Positions 9,149-18,508 are shown, numbered from the stretch's first letter. The stretch is 64,000 nt of DNA from AP-15 sp963701815 (GCA_963701815.1 CAVPBN010000050.1:248001-312000); one strand, 5' to 3'. Made by a program: numbers and translations. Notes: generated from the sequence alone by a model not told the origin.

Positions 9149-9622
9149 CTAACGGAAGAATTTTCCCGCAATCAAATCGAGCACAAATTCTTCGGCTTTC
9201 TCACGAACCAAATCTTCAGTCATTTCTTCAAAGGTATGATGTATATCTTCGAATACTATTTGATTGGTTGAGGCGGCTTTAGCCATTGTTGACCTTCCAA
9301 ATGCATATTTGTTTTGACCAGAATCAAACCGAACTTGGAAGCTGCCTTGTCCACCAAATCCCTCATCTTCAGACAAATTTACGTTGAGGGTAATTGGACT
9401 AGAGGCGTCATTTTGTTCCTCCATCGTTTCCCCGAAGAAACCTTCGGCCACCAAGCGCGCAACGATCTCATTAAAGATCGGCCCGATCACCGCGGACTTA
9501 ATTCGCGCGAACTGGATCGTGGCTTCTGCGCTCGCCTTCTTTCGTTGGTTTTCGGCCGCCTCCCTACCCTCCCGATCTGTTTTTAGCTGTCGAAGTGCTT
9601 CGTCGAGCCTTTCATATGCCAT
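9149..9622 (-). CDS. Hypothetical protein, 157 aa
   Basis: I do not recognise this family. Residues 1-35 are charged and likely helical (KTDREGREAAENQRKKASAE), followed by a mixed segment with AVIGPIFNEIVARLVAEGFF, a central DEGFGGQGSFQVRF stretch that looks like beta structure, and an acidic C-terminal helix ending in LDLIAGKFFR. There is no signal peptide or membrane segment. ATG at 9622 follows GAGGTTGAA. It is isolated between the IS1380 element and the ClpS-like gene. Confidence 0.55.
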   Translation of the reverse strand: MAYERLDEALRQLKTDREGREAAENQRKKASAEATIQFARIKSAVIGPIFNEIVARLVAEGFFGETMEEQNDASSPITLNVNLSEDEGFGGQGSFQVRFDSGQNKYAFGRSTMAKAASTNQIVFEDIHHTFEEMTEDLVREKAEEFVLDLIAGKFFR

Positions 9623-9929
9623 TTCAACCTCTTGATCATCGGATGATTCTGCGGGGCGCGCTCCATCGGGTCGCCGCCAGGGGTTGCCCGTGAGAGCTTA
9701 ATGCAGGGCGCTCGCGTTTGTAGCGAGTGAAAGCGGCGGCGATCCTTGCCGCCGCGGTCCAGCAAAGCCCGTCGTTAGCGTCCGCAGACGAAGAACAATC
9801 CGATATCGTCCGACCGCTCCGCGCCTCGGCGGGCGGAAACGCTTTTGGCTTGGGGGCGAGAGACCTCCTTTTGCCTCCTGACCTCGGGAGCCGGCCCATG
9901 CGGCGAGTGCCCCGAAATCCCGGCCGCGT
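9623..9929. other. Intergenic, nothing recognised
   Basis: Open frames here lack ribosome sites and have shadow-like composition. I see no RNA gene or repeat. Confidence 0.5.
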
Positions 9930-10292
9930 TCAAACCCTCTCCACTTCAACCCTTAACGGATGCTCCTCCGTCTTGGCCAGCAACAAAACCTCGCATTGCT
10001 TCTGTTCAGCGATCTCAAATGTGTAAGTGCCAGCGATGCCCTTGCCTTGCGTATGGACGGCTAAGGTCAAGGCCAGAGCATCTAGCGTCGATATACGAAA
10101 TATTTTCTTTAGGACGAATTCGACGAAATCGATCGGGGTATAATCGTCGCTGTAGAAGACGATATTCCACATGCTCGGACGTTCAATTTTTATCTCATCC
10201 TTATCCAGAAGATCAAAGTCAGGTTTATCGGCGGGCCGAGGTTGGGATGGAGTTTGTTGTTGTAACAAAATCCCGGTATATGTTTGGTTCAT
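9930..10292 (-). CDS. ClpS-like adaptor of the ClpAP protease, divergent paralogue
   Basis: ClpS delivers proteins with destabilising N-terminal residues to ClpA. After a roughly 40-residue N-terminal extension, the C-terminal 80 residues follow the ClpS fold: MWNIVFYSDDYTPIDFV, then LTLAVHTQGKGIAGTYTFEI and EHPLRVEVERV. The substrate-pocket His in LAVH is kept, and so is the Asp of DDYTP, but the pocket Asn that normally precedes DDYTP is Ser here. The length is 120 residues. ATG at 10292 follows GGAGTTGAT. No clpA lies next to it, so it is probably a second, stand-alone ClpS with altered specificity. Confidence 0.82.
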   Translation of the reverse strand: MNQTYTGILLQQQTPSQPRPADKPDFDLLDKDEIKIERPSMWNIVFYSDDYTPIDFVEFVLKKIFRISTLDALALTLAVHTQGKGIAGTYTFEIAEQKQCEVLLLAKTEEHPLRVEVERV

Positions 10293-10690
10293 ATCAACTC
10301 CAATCGATCCATTATTCACAATTCAAAGCTGTTAACCCGGGATGGTGGGCCGATCGATGCGACCACCGATCTGCGCACGGCCGTCGGCCTCCCGCAACAC
10401 CTGATATGGGTCCCGTCTTCGCCAATCCCATGCTTTCGGAGCGAGGAGATTTCAGCCGCCTCATCCGCATTCGTCACACGGCGGCGCCAGCTACCTCGTT
10501 CGGCCCGTCTCGTTGTCGGTCGGGGTGAACCGGCCGCATCGCGAATTGGCATGGCCTCGACGAAGCAGATCGCGCGCGCCGTCGGGCGTCAGCCCGCCGA
10601 ACCCGGGAAGCCGATCCCAATCATGGGTCGGCACGCAAAAACCATCCCGCGCCCGTCAGCCCCAACCGCAGCGCGCCAGATCCTTGCGCA
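10293..10690. other. Intergenic, no gene recognised
   Basis: No frame with a plausible start and coding-like composition is seen. The stretch ends at the first copy of the dispersed 20-bp element at 10691. Confidence 0.5.
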
Positions 10691-10711
10691 TGAGTAGTTT
10701 CCGAGCCTACC
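10691..10711 (+). repeat. Dispersed 20-bp element, copy 1
   Basis: TGAGTAGTTTCCGAGCCTAC, type A of the element (GTAG and CTAC can pair around TTTCCGA). Downstream lies the decayed VIT-family gene, which reads the opposite way, so no intact target gene is apparent. Confidence 0.7.
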
Positions 10712-10794
10712 CGGCGCGGACTATTGGCGATCATCTAGCTATGAGCGATTACCCCCCTCCTTCTTTCCCTCTCCTTTCTCCCCGCGAGGCTATG

Positions 10795-11010
10795 ATAGGT
10801 TGTTGAGCCAGGGCGGGAGTGAAGAGAGCCATGGCTGCGCCACCGATCAACTGCAGGCCGGAAGGACCCCCGCGACCAACATGCATGCGAATGCGCCGCC
10901 GACGCCGCAAGGATGCCGTCGTTCGCACCCAATACCGCTGCGCGCAACCAGCCGATATGTTCGGTGCGGTGTCGCTCTCGATGGCGTACCGGAATTCTCG
11001 ATACCTCATG
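10795..11010 (-). pseudogene. Fragment of a VIT1/CCC1-family iron/manganese transporter
   Basis: The minus strand reads HRTEHIGWLRAAVLGANDGI, the diagnostic N-terminal motif of the vacuolar iron transporter family, then goes out of frame. A later piece (GLQLIGGAAMALFTPALAQQ) resembles the second membrane helix. The remaining two-thirds of the gene is absent, so this is a non-functional remnant. Confidence 0.6.
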
Positions 11011-11532
11011 GGCTGGGGGAACGACCCGCGTGGGGCGGCTTGACCCTTCAAGAGGCAAGCGCTGGGCGCCGAGCATAAGCACTGATCGGCTTGGCACAAG
11101 CGGCAGGATGATACAGTGGTGCGCTAGCCGCACGGCCTGATCTTCGAAGTGGCAGCCCTAAACCCCAACCGTGAACCGGTCGCCGCTGTTCAGCGCGCAC
11201 CGAGAACGGAGTAGGGAGGGCCGAGCCCCGTGCCAAAGCATCCGGCCAGCAAACCAGCTTTTCCGACCCTCTTTTAAAGAAAAAAGCTGAAGCAATCTCA
11301 AACTCATTAGAAGAACCCGATATCATCATCGCCGGAGCGCTACGCACGCCGCAGACAGTGTGTCCGAGTGATGCGGGCCGCCGGGCGACAGGCCCTTTGC
11401 GTCAGATCGGCGAAAACCCTATGATTTCTCTTCGTTCGGCTGCTCGCCAGACCACATTGGGGTCGATGGATTCACGGGCGGTCGGTCGGTCGGCCACCGA
11501 GAACCGCAAACCATACGATGGAGGAAGCATAT
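11011..11532. other. Intergenic with an unassigned open stretch
   Basis: From about 11215 a plus-strand frame reads AKASGQQTSFSDPLLKKKAE and on to ISNSLEEPDIIIAGALRTPQ. It has coding-like composition but no start codon or recognisable family and is probably a gene remnant. Nothing else is seen. Confidence 0.35.
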
Positions 11533-11685
11533 ATGGACCTGATCCTGATTATTCTTATCTTGTTCCTCCTCTTCGGGGGCGGTTTCGGGTATCGCCGATG
11601 GGGATATGGCGGCGGGATCGGTATCGGCGGAATTCTACTAATCGTGCTCATCGTCTATTTGCTGGTGGGACGCGGGAGGTTCTGA
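11533..11685 (+). CDS. DUF3309-family small membrane protein
   Basis: A 50-residue protein with two hydrophobic segments flanking a Gly-rich centre: MDLILIILILFLLFGGG, then YRRWGYGGG and ILLIVLIVYLLVGR. This pattern is DUF3309, small envelope proteins common in Alphaproteobacteria and often stress-linked, of unknown role. ATG at 11533 has GGAGGAAG six bases upstream. Related peptides in this window are at 23248, 43663 and, damaged, at 22590. Confidence 0.8.
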   Translation: MDLILIILILFLLFGGGFGYRRWGYGGGIGIGGILLIVLIVYLLVGRGRF

Positions 11686-12001
11686 TTTTTCAGCCGTGTC
11701 GGCGCTGTTCTGTTTCGGTAATAGTGAGCATCGCATCTGACGCGGTGGCGTAGCTTCCGGGCCCAATATCCCCGTATCCGTCTCGAGCGCATGTGACCCG
11801 GTCCCTGCCGGACGACATTGTTTCGCTCGAATCATTACCCTACACCCAGTTCGGTAATGTAGATTACCGACAACTCGGCTCGACGGGCTCACAATCAAGA
11901 CTGGTGGGCCGCCGATTTCAGCCCTCCTGCACGATGGAGATGTGCCGCATATCAACTGCTAAAGAACGTCTTTGCGCGATGCCGAAGGAGCGTACATCGC
12001 T
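11686..12001. other. Intergenic, nothing recognised
   Basis: No coding frame, RNA or repeat is recognised. The promoter of the large sensor gene presumably lies here. Confidence 0.4.
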
Positions 12002-15000
12002 ATGATAGGACGGCGTCCACGACAGGCCGGAGCGGCTCGCCCGCGCCCGAGCCGGCGTTTGTCGCAAAGGCTCGGCTCGCCGCTCGCAGCTGAAAGTTTC
12101 CCTGTCGTCGGGCTCGGCGCCTCGGCCGGCGGGCTCGATGCCTGCCGCAGGTTGCTCGCCGTCCTCCCGGCCGGCACCGGCATGGCCTTCATCCTGATCC
12201 AGCATCTCGATCCGACGCATGCCAGCATGATGGTCGACCTGCTGGCCGGCCATACGCCGCTGAAGGTCCAGCAAGCCGCAGACGGGATGCCGATCGAGCC
12301 CGAACACGTCTATCTCATTCCGCCGGGCGCCTATCTCTCGATCCGCGGCGGTGCATTGCGTCTCTCGGAGCCGCGCGAGCGGCACGGCGCGCGCCTGCCG
12401 TTCGACTTCTTCCTGCGCTCGCTGGCGGAAGAACTCGGCGAACGCGCGATCTGCGTGATCCTGTCGGGAACCGGCAGCGACGGCAGCCTGGGGCTGAAGG
12501 CGGTCAAGGAGCAGGGCGGGCTCGTCATCGCGCAGGATCCGGACGAGGCCGAGTTTGACGGCATGCCGCGCAGCGCGATCTTGACCGGTGCCGTCGACCT
12601 CGTGCTCCCGGTAGCCAAGATTCCTGAGATCCTCGCCAATTACGGTCGACAGCGGGTTCTCAACGGGGAACGAAAGGGTCGGGCGCCTGACGATGATCCG
12701 CCGGACCGGTTGGCGGAGATCATCGATCTCGTGCGCACCAAGACCGCGCATGATTTCGCGCTCTACAAGCCGGGCACATTGTTGCGGCGGATCGAGCGGC
12801 GCATGGCGCTGGCCGGGGTCGGCGACAGCGTCCGCTATCTCGACATGCTGCGGCAGAATTCAGCGGAACTCGATCTGCTCGCCAAGGATCTGCTGATCAA
12901 CGTCACCAGCTTCTTCCGCGACCCGAAGGCCTTCGAGTTGCTTAGGGAGGAGGTGATCCCCGATCTGGTCCGCCGGCACCCGACGGACCGGCCGTTGCGG
13001 ATCTGGGTCGCCGGCTGCAGCACCGGCGAGGAGACCTATTCCCTCGCCATGCTTTTTATCGAGGAGATCACGGCGGCGCAGAGCAACATCAAGCTGCAGG
13101 TCTTCGCCTCCGACATCGACGCCGATGCGGTTGCTCTCGCCCGCGAGGGGCGCTATCCGGAATCGATCGCGGCGGATGTGCCGCCGCTGCGTCTCGCCCG
13201 CTTCTTTACTCAGGAGGAGCACGGCTATCGGGTGGTGCCCGATTTGCGCGCGGCGGTCGTGTTCACGACTCAGGATGTACTGGCCGATCCGCCGTTCTCG
13301 CGCCTCGATCTGATCTCCTGCCGCAACCTGCTGATCTATTTACGCCCCGAAGCGCAGGAAAGGGTGCTTCTGCTGTTCCATTTCGCGCTCAGCGAGGGCG
13401 GCATTCTGATGCTCGGCGGCTCCGAGACGGTGGGCGGCCTCGACGACCGCTTCGAGCCAATCTCGAAGACGCAGCGGATCTACCGGCAGATCGGCCGTAG
13501 CCGACCCGGAGAAGTCGATTTTCCAATTGGCTCGGGAGCGGGCGCGCGAGCTATTTGGCCGGAAGCGACGCACGCGGCGGGCGCGCGGGGCATCAGCGCT
13601 CGCGACCTGACGCAGCGCTTGCTGCTCGAATGCTATGCGCCGGCTTCGGTCCTGATCAATCGCAAGCACGAGTGCCTCTATTACTCGGGGCCGACCGACC
13701 GCTATTTGCAGGTGGCCGAGGGCGAGCCCGGCCGCGACCTGCTCGCCATGGCGCGCGAGGGACTGCGCAACAAGCTCAGAGCGGCGATCCAGCAGGCGAG
13801 CCGGGAGCACGCGCACGCGACCGCTGCGGGCGCGCAGGCGAGCTATGGCGGCAGTACGCTCGCGGTCCGCATCGAGGTCCATCCGGTGCAGCGCGACGGC
13901 GAGGAGTTGCTGCTGGTCAGCTTCTTCGACGAACCCGTGCGCGAAGAGCGGCCGGACCGGCCGGCCGAGCCGGCGGATGACCTCTCGAAGGTCGCCGAAC
14001 TCGAGCGGGAGCTCGACGCCACCCGCAAGGAGCTGCAGAGCGCCATCGAGGACCTCGAGATCGCCAACGAGGAACAGAAGGCGATCAACGAGGAAGCCAT
14101 GTCGGCGAACGAGGAGTTCCAGACGACCAACGAAGAACTGATGACCTCGCGAGAGGAGCTGCAATCGCTCAATGAAGAGCTCACCGCGCTCAACAGCCAG
14201 CTGCAGGAGACGCTCGAACGCCAGCGCAGCACGGCCAACGATCTGCAGAACATCCTGGACAGCTCCGGCGTCGCGACGCTGTTCCTGGACGGCGCGCTAA
14301 ACATCCGCTTCTTCACGCCGGCGGCCAAATCGCTGTTCCGCGTCATCGCCACCGATATCGGCCGGCCGCTCGCCGATCTCACCCCGCTCGCCGCCGACCG
14401 CGATCTCCTCGCCGATGCTCGCGCGGTGCTCACCAGCCTAGCGCCGCTCGGGCGCGAGATCGAAGCCGAAGGCGGTGCCTGGTACGTCCGCCGCATCCTC
14501 CCGTACCGCACCCAGGACAACCGGATCGATGGGGTGGTCATCACCTTCGCCGACATCTCCGAGATAAAAGCGGCGGAACGCGAGATCCGGGCGGCGCGCG
14601 CCTATTCCGACAGCATCATCGACACGATCCGCCAGCCGCTGGTCGTGCTCGACGCCGAGTTGCAGGTCGTCTCTGCCAACCGCTCATTTTATCGGGTCTT
14701 TGCGCTCGGTCCCGAGGAAACCGTCGGCCGAAGGCTGGAGCTCGCCGAGGACGGCCGCCCGGAAATTCCGGAGTTGCGCGGCTTCCTCGATCGGGTCCGG
14801 GTCGAGCCCGCCCCGGTCGAAGATTACGAGATCGAAATCGAGCTTCCGCTGCTCGGCCGGCGAGCCTTGCTGTTGAACGCCCGGGAAATCCACGACGGCC
14901 CGCCGGGCGGCCGGAAGATCCTGCTGGCGATCGACGACATCACCGAACGCAAGCAGACAGCGGAAGCGTTGGAGGCTGCCATGCGGCAGGCCGAGCAGGC

Positions 15001-15718
15001 CAATCTCGGCAAGTCACGGTTCCTTGCTGCCGCCAGCCATGATCTGCGCCAGCCGCTGCAGACGATCAGCCTGCTGCACGAAGTTCTGGCGAAGAAGATC
15101 GAGGACGAGACCACTCTGCGGTTGGTCGGCAGACTCGACGAGACCGTCAGCACCATGTCGAGCATGCTGGACACGCTGCTCGACATCAACCAGCTCGAGG
15201 CCGGGATCGTCCGTCGAGAGATGATCGACTTCCCGATCAATGCCGTGCTCGAGCAACTGCGCGGCCAGTTCACGTTTCACGCGGCAGCGCATCGCCTCGG
15301 CTGGCGCGTCGTCCCGAGCAGCCGCAACGTGCACAGCGATCCCCGCCTGCTCGAGCAGATGATCCGCAATCTGCTGTCGAACGCGGTGAAATATACAAGT
15401 AAGGGCAAGATCCTGCTCGGCTGCCGGCGGCGCGGCGATAAGCTGCGTATCGAGGTCTGGGACACCGGCATCGGCATTCCCGAAGAGCAGCTCCCGGCAA
15501 TTTTTGAGGAGTTCCATCAGCTCGACAATCCAGCGCGCGAACGCAGCAAAGGGCTCGGCCTCGGTCTCACGATCGTCGAACGCCTGGCAGACTTGCTGGG
15601 GCACGCCGTCGACGTTCGATCCATTCCTGGTAAAGGCTCGGTCTTCGCGGTCGAGGTGCCGCTCGCAAGCGACGCGCCGCGATGGCGGCCTCCGGCAGGT
15701 CTGGCACGAGGCGAGTGA
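12002..15718 (+). CDS. CheB-CheR-PAS-histidine kinase fusion sensor protein
   Basis: A giant signalling protein of about 1238 residues. A CheB methylesterase domain comes first (VVGLGASAGGLDACRRLL with the catalytic Ser, ILIQHLDPTH, and SGTGSDGSLGLK with the catalytic Asp), then a CheR methyltransferase (SFFRDPKAF, WVAGCSTGEETYSLAMLF, CRNLLIYL). A coiled coil rich in NEE repeats near residues 670-750 leads into two PAS domains. A histidine kinase closes it, with H-box ASHDLRQPLQ, N-box RNLLSNAVKYTS and G-boxes DTGIGIP and GLGLGLTIV. CheB has no receiver domain. ATG 12002 follows AAGGAG at 11 bases; an in-frame TTG lies at 11972. The response regulator gene follows at once. Confidence 0.88.
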   Translation: MIGRRPRQAGAARPRPSRRLSQRLGSPLAAESFPVVGLGASAGGLDACRRLLAVLPAGTGMAFILIQHLDPTHASMMVDLLAGHTPLKVQQAADGMPIEPEHVYLIPPGAYLSIRGGALRLSEPRERHGARLPFDFFLRSLAEELGERAICVILSGTGSDGSLGLKAVKEQGGLVIAQDPDEAEFDGMPRSAILTGAVDLVLPVAKIPEILANYGRQRVLNGERKGRAPDDDPPDRLAEIIDLVRTKTAHDFALYKPGTLLRRIERRMALAGVGDSVRYLDMLRQNSAELDLLAKDLLINVTSFFRDPKAFELLREEVIPDLVRRHPTDRPLRIWVAGCSTGEETYSLAMLFIEEITAAQSNIKLQVFASDIDADAVALAREGRYPESIAADVPPLRLARFFTQEEHGYRVVPDLRAAVVFTTQDVLADPPFSRLDLISCRNLLIYLRPEAQERVLLLFHFALSEGGILMLGGSETVGGLDDRFEPISKTQRIYRQIGRSRPGEVDFPIGSGAGARAIWPEATHAAGARGISARDLTQRLLLECYAPASVLINRKHECLYYSGPTDRYLQVAEGEPGRDLLAMAREGLRNKLRAAIQQASREHAHATAAGAQASYGGSTLAVRIEVHPVQRDGEELLLVSFFDEPVREERPDRPAEPADDLSKVAELERELDATRKELQSAIEDLEIANEEQKAINEEAMSANEEFQTTNEELMTSREELQSLNEELTALNSQLQETLERQRSTANDLQNILDSSGVATLFLDGALNIRFFTPAAKSLFRVIATDIGRPLADLTPLAADRDLLADARAVLTSLAPLGREIEAEGGAWYVRRILPYRTQDNRIDGVVITFADISEIKAAEREIRAARAYSDSIIDTIRQPLVVLDAELQVVSANRSFYRVFALGPEETVGRRLELAEDGRPEIPELRGFLDRVRVEPAPVEDYEIEIELPLLGRRALLLNAREIHDGPPGGRKILLAIDDITERKQTAEALEAAMRQAEQANLGKSRFLAAASHDLRQPLQTISLLHEVLAKKIEDETTLRLVGRLDETVSTMSSMLDTLLDINQLEAGIVRREMIDFPINAVLEQLRGQFTFHAAAHRLGWRVVPSSRNVHSDPRLLEQMIRNLLSNAVKYTSKGKILLGCRRRGDKLRIEVWDTGIGIPEEQLPAIFEEFHQLDNPARERSKGLGLGLTIVERLADLLGHAVDVRSIPGKGSVFAVEVPLASDAPRWRPPAGLARGE

Positions 15719-15743
15719 AAGTGCGCCTCGGAGCGCCGCCATC

Positions 15744-16796
15744 TTGGTCGTCGAGGACGAGCCGTCCGTACGCGAGATGCTGGCACTGGTGCTTGAAAAT
15801 GAGGGTCACCGCATAACGGCCGTGGAGGACGGCAGAAAGGCGCTCGAATTGGCGGGGCAAGGAGCGATACGTCCGGACCTTGTCCTCGCCGACTACAATC
15901 TGCCGAACGGTCTGAACGGCCTGCAGGTCGTTGCCGGCCTGCGGCAGGCGCTCGGTCGCGAGATCCCGGCCATCATCCTGACCGGCGACATCTCGACGGA
16001 CACCTTGCGCGAAATCGCCCATGGAGGCCATCTGCACCTGAACAAGCCGGTGAGGGCGAGGGAGCTGACAGCCCTGATCCAGCGCTGCCTCGCAGATTTG
16101 CGGCCGGCCGCGCTCGGGAGCACAAGGCAGCCCGGCGAAGCGACCGTCGATAGCCCGCGACTGGCGACCATCTTCGTCGTCGACGATGACAGCACGGTGC
16201 GCGAGGCCATGCGCGATTTGCTCCGGGAAGACGGCTGGACGGTCGAGATCTACGCCAGTTCCGAGGCGTTCCTCGATGCTTATCCTCCTGCTGGGCGCGT
16301 GGGGCGCGAAGGGTGCCTCCTGGTCGATGCCCGGATGCCTGGAATGGGCGGGCTCGGGCTGCTGCAGCGGCTCAAGGGCGACGAAACTCGGCTGCCGGCC
16401 ATCATGATCACCGGCCAAGGCGACGTGCCGATGGCGGTCGAGGCGATGAAGGCCGGGGCGGTGGATTTCATCGAGAAGCCGATCCGCCGCGACGAACTGC
16501 TTGCCAGCATCGAGCGTGCCTTGGAGCAGGCGCGGGATACAACCAAGCTTCCGGCGCGGCGGGAGGCGGCGGCGGCGCGGCTCGCCGGCCTGACCGCACG
16601 CCAGCGGCAGATCATGGAGCTGGTGTTGGCCGGCCATCCCAGCAAGAATATTGCCGCCGATCTCGGCATCAGCCAGCGCACGGTCGAAAACCATCGCGCC
16701 GCGGTCATGAAGAAGACCGGCTCGCACTCGCTTTCGGCGCTGATCCGCTTGGCGCTCGGCGCCGCTCCAGGCACCGTGCCACAGTCTCTCGGCTGA
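15744..16796 (+). CDS. Response regulator with two receiver domains and a LuxR-type HTH
   Basis: Two phosphoacceptor modules in tandem. Receiver 1 has VVEDEPSVREML, LVLADYNLPNG, IILTGD and the Lys of HLNKPV. Receiver 2 has FVVDDDSTVREAM, LLVDARMPGMGG, IMITGQGDVPMA and IEKPI, as in FixJ. A LuxR/FixJ helix-turn-helix follows (LTARQRQIMELVLAG, SQRTVENHRAAVMKK). It is the likely partner of the upstream kinase. No ATG or GTG starts the frame. TTG at 15744 has GGAG ten bases upstream, 25 bases after the kinase stop. Alternatively receiver 1 is the natural C-terminus of a hybrid kinase and a frameshift separates them. Confidence 0.8.
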   Translation: MVVEDEPSVREMLALVLENEGHRITAVEDGRKALELAGQGAIRPDLVLADYNLPNGLNGLQVVAGLRQALGREIPAIILTGDISTDTLREIAHGGHLHLNKPVRARELTALIQRCLADLRPAALGSTRQPGEATVDSPRLATIFVVDDDSTVREAMRDLLREDGWTVEIYASSEAFLDAYPPAGRVGREGCLLVDARMPGMGGLGLLQRLKGDETRLPAIMITGQGDVPMAVEAMKAGAVDFIEKPIRRDELLASIERALEQARDTTKLPARREAAAARLAGLTARQRQIMELVLAGHPSKNIAADLGISQRTVENHRAAVMKKTGSHSLSALIRLALGAAPGTVPQSLG

Positions 16797-17040
16797 CCGA
16801 GAGCGCACCGCGACGGGTCGAGAGGTGCCTTGCGTTGTTGCATTGCGCGAGCGAGGCGAGGTATCTGGCGGCGAGCCGGCAAGCGACCCGGTTTCGACGA
16901 ATTAATGAACCCTCGCGCCAGGCTGAAAATGGGCCGGACGGAGGTCCTGCTGGACCGGCTCCGCCCGGCCAGTACCCCGAGCTTACGTTGGGGGGAGACG
17001 CTCGGGGATCGTCTAGCGATATCCCCAAAAGTCCAGAGCC
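16797..17040. other. Intergenic, nothing recognised
   Basis: Between the response regulator and element copy 2 no gene is supported. The open frames are GC-rich shadows without ribosome sites. Confidence 0.45.
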
Positions 17041-17061
17041 GGTAGGTTCGGAAACTACTCA
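17041..17061 (-). repeat. Dispersed 20-bp element, copy 2
   Basis: On the minus strand it reads TGAGTAGTTTCCGAACCTAC. Similarity to copy 1 extends about 35 bases further (CGGACT, TTGG, GAT and TCTAG blocks). There is no obvious target gene on its downstream side. Confidence 0.7.
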
Positions 17062-17211
17062 TTCGAAGAGATGAGTAGGCTCTTGCTGCGGTAGGGATTT
17101 AGAGATTTTTCGAGCGTTCGGTTCGACGTCTGGGTGAAATACGAAATCTGCTGCGCGGCGATCACGCCTGAACGCGGGTCAACATCATTGGACCGTGCCG
17201 TGAGCGCTGGT

Positions 17212-17379
17212 CTACGGGAAGCCGGCTCCGTAGTAGCCGGGCGCGTTGTAGCCGTATCCGTAGTTGGCAGGTCTGTTGTAGCCATACCGGGCGTCACCGT
17301 ATCCATCGTAACCGGACGGACCCACGCAGGCCGAAAGGCCCGTCACCAATCCAAGAACTATCGCAAGGCTTTTAAGCAT
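17212..17379 (-). CDS. Small Tyr/Gly-rich lipoprotein, 55 aa
   Basis: The protein starts MLKSLAIVLGLVTGLSACVG, a lipoprotein signal peptide with lipobox LSAC and the modified Cys at residue 18. The mature part consists of GYGD, YGYNRP and YGYGYN repeats ending GAGFP. It should be anchored in the outer or inner membrane. GGAG precedes ATG at 17379. The function is unknown; similar GY-rich lipoproteins occur in rhizobial stress regions. The gene is too short for most ORF callers. Confidence 0.7.
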   Translation of the reverse strand: MLKSLAIVLGLVTGLSACVGPSGYDGYGDARYGYNRPANYGYGYNAPGYYGAGFP

Positions 17380-17546
17380 CGGAAACTCCGTTCTGTGAAA
17401 GTAACTCGCCGCATCGGATTGTGGGCGTCATCGCCTGCAAGATCACTTTTGCATAAATGCAGGGAAATCTGCGCAATCGTCGTCACTTATCATAACTGCG
17501 GCGGATTCGCGCCGTAGCCATGTTTCCTCCGGCGGTACACCGATGA

Positions 17547-17576
17547 CAAACGGCCGGCAGCGCTGCCGGCCGTTTG
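17547..17576. terminator. Perfect 30-base palindrome after the gene at 17590-17912
   Basis: The arms CAAACGGCCGGCAGC and GCTGCCGGCCGTTTG are perfectly complementary, with no unpaired loop in the DNA. It sits 14 bases past the stop of the minus-strand gene, consistent with a terminator hairpin, but no clear U-run follows. Confidence 0.55.
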
Positions 17577-17589
17577 AATGTTGCGAAGC

Positions 17590-17912
17590 TTACCTGATGC
17601 CGATATTGACGCCGGGCAAGCCGATGCCGATCGCGGGAGCGTACACCACCGGGGGATAGTAGTATGGCCTGCCGTAGTACGACGAGCGGTATCGCGAGCC
17701 ATAGACCACTGGCGGGGCGCGATAATACCCGCCTGACCAGTTGTGGCCGTAGTCTCGATGATAGCCGTTCCAGCCTCGATGATCGCCGTTCCAACCCGCG
17801 TGCGCCGGTGTGGCGACGGTCCCGAGGGCGAGTCATCGCGGCGATTGCGAACCCTGCCGCAAGCTTTGCCGACAGACGGCGTCTTCGATTTGGTGTCGAT
17901 GATCCGGGTCAT
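17590..17912 (-). CDS. Exported Trp/Tyr/Gly-rich small protein, frameshifted
   Basis: ATG 17912 has an excellent GGGAGGTCGCT upstream and opens MTRIIDTKSKTPSVG. Signal-peptide sequence (KLAAGFAIAA, then ALGTVATPAHA) and the mature chain (GWNGDHRGWNGYHRDYGHNW, GGYYRAPP, YYGRPYYYPPVVYAPAIGIG) occupy three frames, so two one-base shifts lie between about 17815 and 17870. The mature part is unbroken to its stop. The product is likely a periplasmic or surface protein of unknown role. A decayed copy of its middle lies at 39025-39140. Confidence 0.6.
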
Positions 17913-17969
17913 AGCGACCTCCCTTGATGAGCGTGGTGTCACGGTCGCGGAACGCGATCGTTAGTCCGG

Positions 17970-18508
17970 CTAGCCATGCGACCGAGAGCGCTCGCGGCCG
18001 GAAGTATTAAACACCTCGTCGGCGACCTTCTTCTGGGCATCGGGCATCGCGGCGTACAGTTCCTTAAAGGATGAAATCAGATTCTTCAGCCCGTCGACAT
18101 GCGCCTGGGCGAATTTCTGATACGATTGCAAATCCTCAACCGCAGTCATGTTTTGCGGGGGCGTTTCCCGCTTTGTGGCGACCAGCTTGTCCATGGCGGC
18201 GGCATTTTCGCGCATAGCCTGCGCTACGTCGTTCCATTTCGAGTCCTGGTCGGGCGTGATTTGCAGGGCCGCGTGCAGGTCTGCGATCCGCTGCTCGACG
18301 GTCTCTCCCTTCGTCTGGGTGGCTCGCGTGGCGGCCGGGTTCTGTGTAACGGCGGCCTGCGCCAGCTGGATTGGCGCGTTACCCGCGTTATCGGCGCGCG
18401 CTGCGGCCAATGGACCTGGCGAGCATCGTGGCGCCCATCAGCGCTGCGATCGCAACCGAGCGCGCATAGGGCGCGGACACGGCAAAATGGCTGGGTGAAG
18501 AATGGCAT
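17970..18508 (-). CDS. Spy/CpxP-like periplasmic protein, frameshifted N-terminus
   Basis: Residues after the signal peptide read VEQRIADLHAALQITPDQDS, KWNDVAQAMRENAAAMDKL and VDGLKNLISSFKELYAAMPD, the helical pattern of LTXXQ/Spy-type periplasmic proteins, which act as chaperones or metal-stress sensors in other bacteria. The start at 18508 has AGGAAGG upstream. The signal sequence (RSVAIAALMGATMLA, PLAAARA) is spread over frames with shifts near 18415 and 18460. The mature 135 residues are intact. I am confident of the coding status and less so of the family. Confidence 0.6.

Noticed and set aside
16705..17028. Minus-strand frame downstream of element copy 2
   Set aside because: It largely overlaps the response-regulator 3' end, is Ser/Arg/Pro-rich and has no ribosome site.
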